64,000 bases of DNA from assembly GCF_949987535.1 (NCBI RefSeq), contig NC_080078.1, forward strand, positions 23,766,942-23,830,941, in the 5' to 3' direction. The position numbers and the translations under genes were made by a program. This DNA comes from Balaenoptera acutorostrata (Eukaryota > Chordata > Mammalia > Artiodactyla > Balaenopteridae). A model generated the notes under the pieces. It was not told the origin of the DNA. It did not search any database and was given only the letters and a program-made list of their open reading frames with translations. This document shows positions 34,594-42,233 of this stretch, in pieces. Every line of letters begins with the position of its first letter. Position 1 is the first letter of the stretch.

Positions 34594-35582
34594 CAAATAG
34601 TTAGCATATATTGAGTACCTACTATGATCTAGGTAGTGTTGTAAGCATTTTAAATGTATTAGTTTGTTTTCCTCAAAACAGCCCAATGAGGTAGGCACTA
34701 TTTTTTATCCTCATTTAACAGATAAAGAAAATGGACCTGCAAGTTCACACAGCAGGTAAGTGGCAGAGCAATAATCTGAATCGAGGCCAGAAGGATCCAG
34801 AGCCAGGCTTTTAACTACTACTCTATACTGCCTCTGAGAGCATGCTGTGTCCAGTGATTTACAGTAGCTTGTGAAGATCCTTCCATGCCCACACATTAAG
34901 ATCTACTGTACTCATTTTAATGAGAGTCTATAAAGTGGACCAGTTAGTTAAACTAGTCCAGTACTGATGGACATTTAGGTTGTTCATCAGTCTTTTGCTC
35001 TTTTAAACAATGCTCCTATAACCTTACACATACTTCTTCAGGCACATGGATGAGTATAATTGTAAGATATTCCCCAAAATGGAATTGCTGAGTCAAAGGT
35101 TATACACACTTTTAAATTCTGATAAACACTACCAAACTGCTCATCAAAAAATAAAATCAACCGATTCTCTGAGCAAAAGTGCATTTTAAGTGCCTCCTCC
35201 CCACAAGCTAAGAAATACTAGATCCTATCAGATCTTTGCCAATCAAATATGTTAAAAAAAAAAAAAGCAAAAACCAAACAAACAAAAAAAACCAAACGCT
35301 AACTCATTTGCATTTCTTTACTTATGAAAAGGGTCAGGCATCTTTTTGATATTTATAAGTCAGCCTTTCTTTTGTTTTTCTGTGAACTATCTTAGTGGTT
35401 CACTATAGAAAAAAAGATTATTTAAAATCAAAAACATTTACCAGTGGAGAAAGCACAGCCACTCCATGGAAGCGAATAAGTGAGATGCTTTCAGACTGGA
35501 CAGGTAGAAAGCTCTCTGTGGATAGTGACGCTTCTTGGATTCTGGCAAGAATTTTCTCACAGAACTTCTCATACTCTTCCAT
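14518..35582 (-). CDS. CCP110: CCP110, centriolar coiled-coil protein of 110 kDa (complete, 14 coding exons)
   Basis: CP110 caps the distal end of centrioles. With CEP97 it limits centriole length and must leave the mother centriole before a cilium forms; SCF-cyclin F degrades it in G2. The coding exons on the minus strand are 35582-35442, 32099-31971, 29309-27659, 25664-25534, 24711-24534, 23975-23836, 23582-23466, 22748-22647, 22459-22343, 19288-19215, 18302-18240, 17564-17505, 17018-16933 and 14570-14518. Every border is GT-AG and the phases match, totalling 3042 nt (1013 residues plus stop) against about 1012 in human. Visible features: a basic helix or coiled coil at about 50-88, a KEN at 263-265, the cyclin F-binding RRL at 587-589 (human 586-588), a long coiled coil at about 641-703, an IQ-like calmodulin site in [13 protein letters not shown] near 805-817, and a basic C-terminus [10 protein letters not shown]. 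No inactivating change was seen. Confidence 0.97.
14632..14860 (+). repeat. MIR
   Basis: Blocks aatgagtgcccactgtgtac, aagcactgagctaagc and gtaacagagctagaagtaga. It lies immediately upstream of the CCP110 terminal exon and antisense to it. Confidence 0.65.
15335..15446 (-). repeat. Source copy of an inverted near-identical duplication
   Basis: Read on the minus strand, 112 bp from gcaacataattattaat to taaagatttattta matches 21994-22104 on the plus strand, with one substitution and one 1-nt length change in an A run. It lies in the last CCP110 intron and has no repeat-family features I recognise. Confidence 0.92.
16933..17018 (-). CDS. CCP110: CCP110 penultimate coding exon, residues 968-996
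   Basis: An 86-nt exon, [20 protein letters not shown] to VPNRAPVS plus the first base of a split Gly. The donor gtgtgtag holds an in-frame TAG, so retaining the intron would end the protein at VSGV. Confidence 0.92.
17505..17564 (-). CDS. CCP110: CCP110 coding exon, residues 948-967
   Basis: A 60-nt exon encoding [19 protein letters not shown] between a split Arg and a split Gly. Acceptor cttgtcaacag (weak pyrimidine tract), donor gtaaga. Confidence 0.92.
18240..18302 (-). CDS. CCP110: CCP110 coding exon, residues 927-947
   Basis: A 63-nt exon that completes Arg927 (human appears to have Lys here) and encodes [20 protein letters not shown]. Acceptor attgtgttag, donor gtgaga. Confidence 0.93.
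18492..18834 (+). mobile_element. CHR-type SINE
   Basis: gggcttccttggtggcgcag head, long (AAAT)n and A-rich tail. Exact 20-bp target duplication TTTTAATAGGATAGTTTCAG at 18472-18491 and 18835-18854. Confidence 0.93.
19215..19288 (-). CDS. CCP110: CCP110 coding exon, residues 903-926
   Basis: A 74-nt exon, [20 protein letters not shown] then KKYM, ending with two bases (AG) of a split codon. Acceptor attttaaag, donor gtaagt. Confidence 0.94.
19559..20582. mobile_element. Tigger/MER2-group DNA transposon with TIRs
   Basis: The terminal inverted repeats CAGTTAACCCTTGAACAAC (left) and GTTGTTCAAGGATCAACTG (right) are flanked by TA on both sides (19557-19558, 20583-20584), as for Tc1/mariner-pogo elements. 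The interior has no open transposase frame; it carries a CT-rich tract near 19868-19905. Confidence 0.8.
20841..21175 (+). mobile_element. CHR-type SINE, long form
   Basis: ggcctccctggtggcgcagt head and three gccacaactactgag-type blocks. Exact target duplication AAGAATTGTAGGATGGG at 20824-20840 and 21176-21192. Confidence 0.93.
21478..21543 (-). mobile_element. Truncated short SINE
   Basis: gaacccgggctccgacagtg, ccttaaccactggacagcca and gggaaattcccc are the reverse complement of the SINE tRNA-like head. Confidence 0.65.
21994..22104 (+). repeat. Templated insertion: inverted copy of 15335-15446
   Basis: A 111-bp block joined directly to the dispersed repeat on both sides (left ...ggtcagaa, right atgagattggcatctgaag). 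The related copy at 880-1570 has about 30 bp of ordinary repeat sequence here instead. There is no poly(A), target duplication or terminal repeat. Confidence 0.9.
22343..22459 (-). CDS. CCP110: CCP110 coding exon, residues 864-902
   Basis: A 117-nt phase 0-0 exon, [20 protein letters not shown] to [10 protein letters not shown], the most conserved block of the protein. Acceptor tgaacttag, donor gtatgt. The LTR-like repeat with the templated insertion lies immediately downstream in the next intron. Confidence 0.96.
22647..22748 (-). CDS. CCP110: CCP110 coding exon, residues 830-863
   Basis: A 102-nt phase 0-0 exon, [20 protein letters not shown] to SLQERVLAQ. Acceptor ctttcag, donor gtaatg. 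Nearly identical to human. Confidence 0.95.
22943..23306 (+). mobile_element. CHR-type SINE with (CATA)n and A-rich tail
   Basis: gggcttccctggtggcgcag head, cgcgatagtgagaggcccac body, then ten or so CATA units at 23203-23240 and a long A run. Exact target duplication AAAAATTATCTG at 22931-22942 and 23307-23318. Confidence 0.93.
23466..23582 (-). CDS. CCP110: CCP110 coding exon, residues 791-829 (IQ-like region)
   Basis: A 117-nt phase 0-0 exon, [19 protein letters not shown]... to LKQLRQTVK. The [13 protein letters not shown] core fits an IQ-type calmodulin-binding helix, in line with the calmodulin binding reported for CP110. Confidence 0.95.
23836..23975 (-). CDS. CCP110: CCP110 coding exon, residues 744-790
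   Basis: A 140-nt exon from [12 protein letters not shown] through [17 protein letters not shown] to RAKTKWSQ, nearly identical to human over its second half. Acceptor ttctcaag, donor gtgggc. Confidence 0.94.
24534..24711 (-). CDS. CCP110: CCP110 coding exon, residues 685-743
   Basis: A 178-nt exon encoding [13 protein letters not shown] (end of the coiled coil), then [19 protein letters not shown] and a Ser/Asn-rich linker ending SNSNSS, with the first base of a split Gly. Acceptor taatctacag, donor gtaaat. Confidence 0.95.
25082..25403 (+). mobile_element. 5'-truncated L1 with extra 3' sequence
   Basis: Cetartiodactyl L1 3' UTR (agctagtgggaagcagccgc, gagatcagctcggtgctttg, ccaataaagatgttaaaaaa), ending in A near 25375. 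Another 28 nt (ctgataattccaaagtcact plus a T run) come before the exact target duplication AAATACTCTCCATG (25068-25081, 25404-25417). Confidence 0.85.
25534..25664 (-). CDS. CCP110: CCP110 coding exon, residues 641-684
   Basis: A 131-nt exon completing the split Glu and encoding [19 protein letters not shown] to REQERLQK. It is the first half of the long central coiled coil. Acceptor tttcttttcag, donor gtgagg. Confidence 0.95.
26400..26950. other. Unassigned GC-rich block in a CCP110 intron
   Basis: About 550 bp of clearly higher GC than the AT-rich intron around it, with gcagccaagcaatgggcagc and cactggccttcctcctgtga, a TTTATAAATGAG word at about 26567 and ctataaacc near the right end. It could be an old LTR or an exonised or regulatory piece. 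I do not recognise a family, and no long open frame has a known product (an 87-codon minus-strand and a 119-codon plus-strand frame are open). Confidence 0.35.
27659..29309 (-). CDS. CCP110: CCP110 large coding exon, residues 91-641
   Basis: A 1651-nt exon (550 codons plus one base) starting [14 protein letters not shown] after acceptor tttttcag and ending SSSK-G before donor gtaaga. It is mostly low-complexity, Ser/Asn-rich and predicted disordered, and diverges more from human than the other exons. It keeps the SPKMHRR stretch, the RRLDLD cyclin F motif at 587-592 and a KEN box just after it (QKENWP). The KEN at 263-265 (SDKEND) is KEH in human as I recall it. Confidence 0.97.
29343..29478 (+). 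mobile_element. Short SINE
   Basis: ggaattccctggtggtccat head, B-box ggttcgatccc, end gatcagccaaaaaattaatt. It lies 34 bp upstream of the large CCP110 exon's acceptor. Confidence 0.8.
29693..29828 (+). mobile_element. Short SINE
   Basis: agaattccctcacggtccac head, ggggtgcgggttcagtccct B-box region, (AAAG)n tail. Confidence 0.8.
30000..31970. other. CCP110: CCP110 intron, AT-rich, unassigned
   Basis: AT-rich intronic sequence between the 129-nt and the 1651-nt exons. No SINE, clear L1, exon or structured motif is seen. Confidence 0.4.
31971..32099 (-). CDS. CCP110: CCP110 coding exon, residues 48-90
   Basis: A 129-nt phase 0-0 exon encoding [14 protein letters not shown]... to [10 protein letters not shown], a highly charged helix that matches the human N-terminal calmodulin-binding/coiled-coil segment. 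Acceptor tttttcag, donor gtgtgt. Confidence 0.95.
32185..32555 (+). repeat. Old L1 3'-UTR fragment, split by a SINE
   Basis: gggggtgatgactgggatgg, tttctgtggtgatgaaaatg, then after the SINE gtgcattttactgtaagtaa. Diverged L1M-type 3' end. Confidence 0.5.
32336..32464 (-). mobile_element. Short SINE
   Basis: On the minus strand it reads gggacttccctggtggccta to a poly(A) (T run at 32336-32355). Confidence 0.82.
33750..34022 (+). repeat. Old L1 3'-end fragment
   Basis: ttttcaaatggctcagcaat, atgttaaaaattgttgaatc, aacttttctgtatggttgaa and atttcattacaaaaagttgg are typical of an L1M-type 3' end. Confidence 0.5.
34253..34590 (+). mobile_element. CHR-type SINE with internal 18-bp duplication
   Basis: Starts gggcttccctggtggcgcag. 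The ggccgcgatggtgaga segment occurs twice in tandem (about 34414-34450), absent from the other copies. Long A tail; target duplication ACCCAAATAGT at 34242-34252 and 34591-34601. Confidence 0.92.
34600..34835 (+). repeat. MIR
   Basis: atattgagtacctactatga, caatgaggtaggcactattt, acacagcaggtaagtggcag and ggatccagagccaggctttt in MIR order. Confidence 0.75.
34955..35395 (-). repeat. Old L1 ORF2/3' fragment
   Basis: Plus-strand gatggacatttaggttgttc, caaaatggaattgctgagtc and ctcatttgcatttctttact match the reverse of L1 ORF2 3' sequence. It ends about 50 bp from the first CCP110 coding exon. Confidence 0.6.
35442..35582 (-). CDS. CCP110: CCP110 first coding exon, residues 1-47
   Basis: The start ATG (35582-35580) is preceded by 15 nt of 5' UTR, TGTGATTGTGGGAAG, and an acceptor ttctctcttgtag, so the exon spans 35442-35597. 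It encodes [10 protein letters not shown] to VAVLSPL, the conserved CP110 N-terminus that binds CEP97 and the Neurl4/HERC2 side of the network in other mammals. Donor gtaaat, phase 0. Confidence 0.95.
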
Positions 35583-35965
35583 CTTCCCACAATCACACTA
35601 CAAGAGAGAAAAAAAGCCATTTTTAATGTGCTGACAAAAATAGATCTTAATTTATTTGGCAAATCTGTAGGGCACTGAAATATTCCTGGAATTCACAATT
35701 TCTAGAACTGGCTTTCCCAGAATTGTTTCACTGATCAGGAGCTAATTCTTGGGTATAGGAAAGCACCTCAAGACCCTGCCCAGTCAAGCCTTGCTTCATA
35801 TACTAAATATTTCTGAAGATTTGCACATAATCAATCTTTAAATGTGATTAGTTTAGAAAAGTACTAAGAACTCAGCAATGAAACCTGAAAGAAAATCAGT
35901 TGTAAAACATAATATTATCTTTTCTTCAAGAGGACTTATCTACACATCACAAGGAAAACTAAATA

Positions 35966-36305
35966 GGACTCCCCTGGTGGCGTAGTGATTAAGAATCCGT
36001 CTGCCAATGCAGGGGACACGGGTTCAAGCCCTGGTCCAGGAAGATCCCACATGCCGCGGTTCGACTAAGCCCGTACGCCACAACTACTGAGCCTGTGCTC
36101 TAGAACCCACAAGCCACAACTACTGAGCCCGCATGCCACAACTACTGAAGCCCGCGTGCCTAGAGCCTGTGCTCTGCAACAAGAGAAGCCACCGCAATGA
36201 AAAGCCTGCGCACCGCAACAAAGGGTAGCCCCCGCTCGCCGCAGCTAGAGAAAGCCCGCACGCGGCAACGCAGCCAAAATAAATAAATAAATAAATAAAA
36301 TAAAA
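35966..36305 (+). mobile_element. CHR-type SINE, long form
   Basis: ggactcccctggtggcgtag head, three gccacaactactga-type blocks, cgcagccaaaataaataaat tail. I could not see a clear target duplication. Confidence 0.85.
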
Positions 36306-37839
36306 ATAAGAAATCTAAGCAGAAAAATGTGTGCAACGGTTTATTTATTAAAAAAAAAAAAACCTAAATAATACAAAGGTGGGAATGCTTTTGTAGCCAA
36401 AAAAGAAAGACAAAAGGGCTAGTTAAATAAAAACTGGTATTTACTTTCAAAAGTTCTTTTTTCTATCGTGGAGTCCAAAGTCTATTACTTGCATATCTTA
36501 AGAATATAATTTGACTCCATGATAACTGACCAAATCAGTCGGAAGTGGAAAACAGAATCTACTGGCTCTCATATTAATTCTACTTTACTGTTAAAAAGTG
36601 GAACCATCACCAAACCACTTAAAATAATCAGTCCAGTAATTTCACAATTTCTGGGAAACTGTGATGGTGGCTATGAAAATACAAGGTAAAAGGAAGGGTT
36701 AGCTACCAAATTCATTCATCTAGCAAGTGTTAAATATTTGATTGCCTGTTTCCATAGCATTATGTCTGGCATTGTTTCCTTTAAATAAACAAGGGAAAGG
36801 GAAAGTGAAAGAGAGATATCACTGGACACATAACCAACAACGATATGATCTGTGAAAACAGAAAAACTTATACAATAATGCTTCTTTAAGTGTTCATTCT
36901 AAAACAATTAATTAACAAAGAAAAAAAGAGAGAGGGAAGGGAAAATCAATTCATGACGTGGGATATGCAAACATGAAATAAGATACAATATGATACTGCC
37001 CTAAGCCTCAAGGTACTTAAAAATTTAGTACGCTAATGTATCAGGGACAAATAATGTCACAGTTAGAAATGAAGAAAAATCATATTCAAAATTATGATTA
37101 GATTATGAAAAAAGATATATTGCTACTTTTGACCAACTGGTAGTCTTATTAATAGCAAGACTTCTTCCTACCATCCCATCAATTCTAATTATTTCTACAT
37201 TCATTTATGCAAACTGAGAGTTTAATTTCAAAGAAATGGTTCTCTAGAGTGTAAATGAGATTATTTTGCAAACTTATATTCATAAGACAAGCAAAAGTAA
37301 AAAACAAAACATAACACCTTACTGCATGATAACCATAGCAAGGCCTCCTTTTTTAATCTAGACTTCAACCCACATTATGATATCTTAACAATCAAAATAG
37401 GCAGAAGCTAAGATATAAGAGAAATTCAAATGACCCCATTTCTACTAAAATACTTCAAAAGATTTTTTAACACAACCCATGCATCCAGCATTACAAGAAA
37501 CCAAAACAGATTACTCATACAATTAATGTAATATACTTCCAATGGACACACAAGCAAAGCACGGAAGGTCTGGGAAATTTAAGGAAATAAAATATCTTTA
37601 TGGCAAAAGTTTTATATTTCTTTCAACAACATCATATAAAAAATATGCCTCATTGTTTCAGAAAGTTAAATTCACATCCCTTAAACAGTATATGTTTGTC
37701 ATACATATTGCAGACATACAGCAATATATTATTACAGCATAACTTATAGCCTATGATAGGGTATTAAACATCCAAATACAAGTCTAATATGATGATTATG
37801 GAAATTACCAAGTGACCCTAGAGCATGACTGGATCATTC
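36306..37839. other. CCP110: CCP110 intron 1, AT-rich, unassigned
   Basis: Nothing I can assign. No exon, no young repeat, no open frame above about 66 codons. Confidence 0.4.
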
Positions 37840-38145
37840 TCATCCTTTAGTCTCAGCTTGGAGGTCTCTTCTGAGGCCGTCCCTGATTATCCCAACTAAA
37901 TTAACCCTGCACCCTAAATTAACCCTTCACTATCACACTACCCTGCTGTTTCCCAATTTTCATAGCACTTACCACATCTGAAATTATCTTGTTTATTTCC
38001 TTGGTTTTTGTCTTTCTTCCTCCACCAAAATGTAAGCTCCATAAGCACAGGTACCTTCTCAGTCTTGCTCACCACTGAATCCCCATTACATAGGACAGTG
38101 TCTGTACACAATAGGCATTTCATAAAAATATTGAATAAATAAATT
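37840..38145 (+). repeat. L2 3' end
   Basis: gaggtctcttctgaggccgt, tagcacttaccacatctgaa, atgtaagctccataagcaca and acacaataggcatttcataa, in full L2 3'-end order. Confidence 0.75.
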
Positions 38146-38749
38146 AGGATAATTAGCTCAAACAATAACATAAACCAGAAAAAAGAAGACAGCAAAGAAG
38201 CTAGCAAGGAAGAATGGAATTTTGAGAATGACTTTCATAGATGACCCTATTCTCAGAGAAACTGGTACCTCTAACCTGCAAAGGCAACCATTTAAAAAGC
38301 GAGCGTCTGTATCTTATATGATCAAGCAAGAGGGCACTTCGCTTCTCACGCCACAGTTACCTCTGTCAGCAGGGTTTTATTTTAAGGGAGCCTTGACTAC
38401 AAGGCCACTCCAACCACAAATCTGCTGCCCCATACTTTACCAGCAGGCATTACTGGTCCACATGAATTAATAATTTGTTGGCTGCATCAAGTGCAGACAT
38501 GCCCTGTCTTCTCCATTTAGACGATGATCCTTCTCCAAATGAGGCTCTTTGCAAACCCCATAGACTCACGATTCTGCTACCTACTCCTCACCAGTGCTCT
38601 ATCAGAAATGTCACTGAAGGGAATGGTAAAAGTAACACAGAACACATCTTGCCTTGTTTTCAGTTGTTAGCTGGTTGTTTACCCATCAGTCCTCCTAAAA
38701 ACAAACTTCCTGTGGAGGCAATAAAGGGGAAGGTTCTTATTCAGGCACA

Positions 38750-38905
38750 CACACTAGCTGTATGTTCTTGGCAATTCACTTACCATCTCTGTCTCAAGTT
38801 TCCTCATTTGTAAAATAGGGATAATCAAGAGTATCTCTCTCAAAGAGATTCTGTGGGGATTCATTAGTATACCGTAGGATATGCAGAAAGCATCAATAAA
38901 TGGGA
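38750..38905 (+). repeat. MIR fragment
   Basis: ttcttggcaattcacttacc, tcctcatttgtaaaataggg, then caataaatggg. MIR 3' half, in CCP110 intron 1. Confidence 0.55.
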
Positions 38906-39479
38906 GCGCCTTTTATTTCGAAGAGGATGATGATGATTATGATTTTTTTCACTTGTTTATGAACTCCTGGAGGGCAGCGACAGTACTTGGTTCCTGGTAA
39001 GATTCAATTTAACTTAAAAACGTGGAAAGGGGGACAACAGCTTCCTCATTTTGCTGTGTCCAGACCCCTCCCCATTAAATCACTCTCTAGGCGCCTGCCA
39101 TTTGCCTAAACTGGGGGGTAGGGAACTGGTATTACAACCAGATAGAAGCAAAGGATGGGAACCACCCAGTAGCATCATGGGTAATAAAGAGAATTTCCTT
39201 TTTTTACTTCATGCTTCTGCCCCCAGAGAATCGCAAAGGCAGAGTAAACAGCGCTCCTAGGGTCTCTGCTTGGTGGTAACTGCCGTTCAGAAATGGCCAG
39301 TGCACACCCTGGGGTCGCTCCCCTCGCCAGAAAAAAAAACGGCCCAACCACTTTTATCAACAGGAGGTGGTTCCTCGGGTCTGGCCCGAGTTTATTTACT
39401 GGGGATCCTCTGCCCTCACCCTAGCGCCCCAAGCCCACCTCCCCCAACTCCTCTGATAAGGCTCCATCCCGAACACCCC

Positions 39480-40080
39480 CCAGACGGTGCCAGCATCTGA
39501 GCATCACCTCCGCGCCCGGTGCCGCCGGCCCCCGGCATATCCGCCTCCGCCCACCCGGAGCCTTTCCAGAGCCTCAAGGCCCAAGAGCCCGGCACCTTCG
39601 CTCGGGTTCCGTGCAGAGCCCGCCCTCAGATACTCAGCGCGCCCATTCCGCCCGCCCTGCGGCCTCGCAGCCGGACCCGCTGAGTCAAGGCCCCTCTCAC
39701 GCACACACCTGTTCTCCCACGGCCGCGGCAGCTTTCCTCCCCTCGCTACGGGCCTTGGCAGGAAACAAACTGCTCAATTGGTACTGACTGAGAGCAGCTC
39801 CATCCACCGCCGCCTCCTCCTCCTCCCCCACGCCATATTACGGTGCTCAGGCGGCAACGCGGGCTCCTGGCAACCGCCGCGGCCGCCACTGCCGCCGCCG
39901 CCCGGACTCCACCTCTTAGGGCCGGCACTTCCGGTGGTTGCTTCCGGGCCGTTGGACCGGTTGGGCCTCCAGAAAACTACAATCCCCGAGGTGCTTTGCG
40001 CGCCTGGGCACGCGTCTAGGCCCAGCGATGGAGGGCGTTGTACTTGCGGGAGGCGCGGTGCAAGCTGGGAGGCGTAGTCT
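39480..40080. promoter_or_regulatory. CCP110: CCP110 CpG-island promoter
   Basis: Strongly GC-rich and CpG-dense, no TATA box. ETS-type sites are at 39927-39934 (ACTTCCGG) and 39941-39947 (CTTCCGG). ZNF143/THAP11-type ACTAC motifs are at 39976-39987 (ACTACAATCCCC) and, inverted, at 40065-40078 (CTGGGAGGCGTAGT). Two GGCAAC half-sites (39853-39858, 39869-39874) resemble RFX X-box halves. Confidence 0.65.
39709..39900 (-). other. CCP110: CCP110 probable non-coding exon 1
   Basis: CpG-rich sequence that on the minus strand runs through GAGGAAAGCTGCCGCGGCCG and GGGAGAACAG into a possible donor gtgtgt at 39708-39703. It lies about 4.1 kb above the first coding exon, as expected for a 5' UTR exon. 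Both the donor and the upper limit are inferred, with no transcript to support them. Confidence 0.5.
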
Positions 40081-40894
40081 TCACTGCCAGCTCATAAATC
40101 ATTTCATTAAGAACGCTCCTCAGGTCTGAAGCCCTCTGAAATATTCCTTGAAACTGCTATTTTTCACTTACCTGTATAGAGGTAACTTCTTTCTGTATAA
40201 TCGTTGTAATACATACAACGGTCACCAACATTTTTTTCTCTGTAAATAAAAAATTACTGAACCCTAGATGCCAACTCTAAGCTTCAACACATCCATACCC
40301 GCTTGCAAATCAGTGGGAAAATACCTCCAAGAAAGGTAGTTAACAGGTTCAAGATGGCAGGAAAAGCTCAGAATGTTTTGCCAAAGTTCTCTATCGAAAT
40401 ATGTTACCAGCTTTTTGTCAACTGAAAAAAAAAAAAAAAAAAGCACAACGTAAGAGTTGTGAGTTAAGTTTTATTTGGGGCAAAATGAGGGCTATAGCCC
40501 AGGAGACAGCATTTCAGATAGTTCTGAGAAACTGCTCTGAAGAGGTAGAGGGGAAGGCCAGTATTATATATGGTTTTAGTGAAGGGGGATCCGTGCAATC
40601 AAGCACACATTTTGGCAGAGGCTTGCTGCTAGTCACAAGAGCAGATGTCCCTGCTAACGATTTTAGTGCCTTCCTAGATATGAGAAGATGCAAGAATTGG
40701 GCTCATAAAATCTTCCGAGAATATCTAACTATCTCCCTGAACTCCTTTCAGGGTGTGTTGAAGGTCAGTGGCTGCAGTGGCTAGTAACTTAATCCTTGTA
40801 GAGGCAGATGGCAACTGCCAATTTTTTGTTGGCATTTCCAAAATATGATTTAGCAGCTAGCCACTTTCCATTTCCTAAATCGGCTTTACCTTCT

Positions 40895-41240
40895 GCCTCT
40901 CTTACTGACCCTCTTTCCCGTGCCTGTTTTTCATATGTAAAATAAGATTTTCAAAAGTGCCTATCACAAGGTCGGTTGCGAGGAACAACTGAGATAATTC
41001 TTGCAGTGCCTTGTACAGAAGCCCCATCATTAGCCCTGAGTAGGAGGAGAAGGTTAGAAGGAGGAGCAGTGGAAAATTCATGGCATAAAACTGGGGTGTC
41101 ATGATGTCAGCCCTGAATCTGCCATTTCATTGACTCCGCTCAAGTCCTTTCACTTCTCCTGGCCTCAGTTTCTTCATCTATAAAATGAGGGCATTATTAA
41201 AATCCCTTCCAGCTTTATAATCCGATTATGTCTCCTTTGT
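40895..41240 (+). repeat. Two adjacent MIR fragments
   Basis: catatgtaaaataagatttt to gccttgtacagaagccccat, then catttcattgactccgctca, ggcctcagtttcttcatcta and taaaatgagggc. They lie in the CCP110-GDE1 spacer. Confidence 0.55.
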
Positions 41241-41394
41241 TATGTTCTTTCATTCCCTCAAAATCTGAAAAAATCCTTCTAAAGTCGACTGAATTCAGTT
41301 TCCTGAGGTAATACCCAACCGAGCCTGTTGTGAGAATAACAGACACAGCAGTTGCAGTCACGGAATCTGGAACACGGTTATGTGCTCTATAAAT

Positions 41395-41530
41395 GTTAAC
41401 TGTACTCTCTAACACTATTATTTTGCCCCACGAGAATGTAAGCCCCATGAGAGCAGGGATCCTGTCGGTCGTTGTCCTGAGCATCCGGAGTGCTGTTCGC
41501 ATACCTTGAATTGAATTAATAAATAGTGTA
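41395..41530 (+). repeat. L2 3'-end fragment
   Basis: gagaatgtaagccccatgag, cagggatcctgtcggtcgtt and aattgaattaataaatagtg. Confidence 0.55.
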
Positions 41531-41689
41531 AGCGTCCTGCCCCTTCAAAGTTCCCTGGGCAGTTTCCTTGACGGCAAAATGGAGTCATTAAGATCCTTTC
41601 CAGTCCTACGACCTTAAGACTGCTGTCATATCCCTCGCCTTGCTTCTAGAGTTTGAAAGCCCCGGTGGAAGTCCGGACCACAGAATAAC

Positions 41690-41972
41690 GCAAAACTTTG
41701 GAACGTACTTTGGAACGCCAGCAGGGAGCTCGGACCAGCCTCCGTTGCCTTGGCAGCTGCTACGCCCCGAGCTCTGGAGATCCTCGGCCTTGATTGGCTG
41801 GACCTCGGGCTCCTTCTACGGAAGTAGCGGCGGCCGCCATTGTGCGGCGCTGGTCCACTTAAAGGGTGACAGCTGCGGCCCGCGCTTTGGGCTGTCGTCG
41901 TAGCTTCTTGGTCTCCTGTCCGCGGAGCCCGGCGGGACCGGGACTCCCGTCCGTGCCGGTGCGGGCGCCGGC
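41690..41972 (+). promoter_or_regulatory. GDE1: GDE1 CpG-island promoter and 5' UTR
   Basis: CpG-rich and TATA-less. An X-box-like GTTGCCTTGGCAGC sits at 41744-41757, and a CCGCCATTGT YY1-type core is near 41835. The start of transcription probably lies in 41800-41900, judging from base composition and distance to the ATG at 41973. Confidence 0.6.
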
Positions 41973-42233
41973 ATGTGGCTCTGGGAGGAACAGGGGGGCC
42001 TCATGGGCCCCTTCTCCTTCCTGATGCTGGTGCTGCTGCTGGTGACGCGCAGTCCCTTCAATGCCTGCCTCTTCACCGGCAGCCTCTACCTCCTGCTGCG
42101 CCTCTTCAGCTTTGAGCCGGTGCCCTCCCTCAGGACCATGCAGGTGCTCAGGCCCCGGGACCGCGTCTCCGCCATCGCCCACCGCGGCGGCAGCCACGAC
42201 GCGCCCGAGAACACGCTGGCGGCCATTCGGCAG
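41973..42233 (+). CDS. GDE1: GDE1 exon 1, residues 1-87
   Basis: Starts [16 protein letters not shown], with the membrane anchor LMLVLLLV, and ends [10 protein letters not shown] before donor gtgagt. It carries the first catalytic motif [12 protein letters not shown]. The start agrees with human MWLWEDQGG. Confidence 0.96.

Noticed and set aside
34200..34607. Frames of 80-135 codons on both strands at each SINE
   Set aside because: The same frames recur at every SINE copy, so they are consequences of the repeat and not genes.
39487..40077. 196-codon plus-strand frame
   Set aside because: It lies in the CCP110 CpG island and is rich in Pro, Arg and Ser, as GC-rich DNA gives by chance. No family is recognised.
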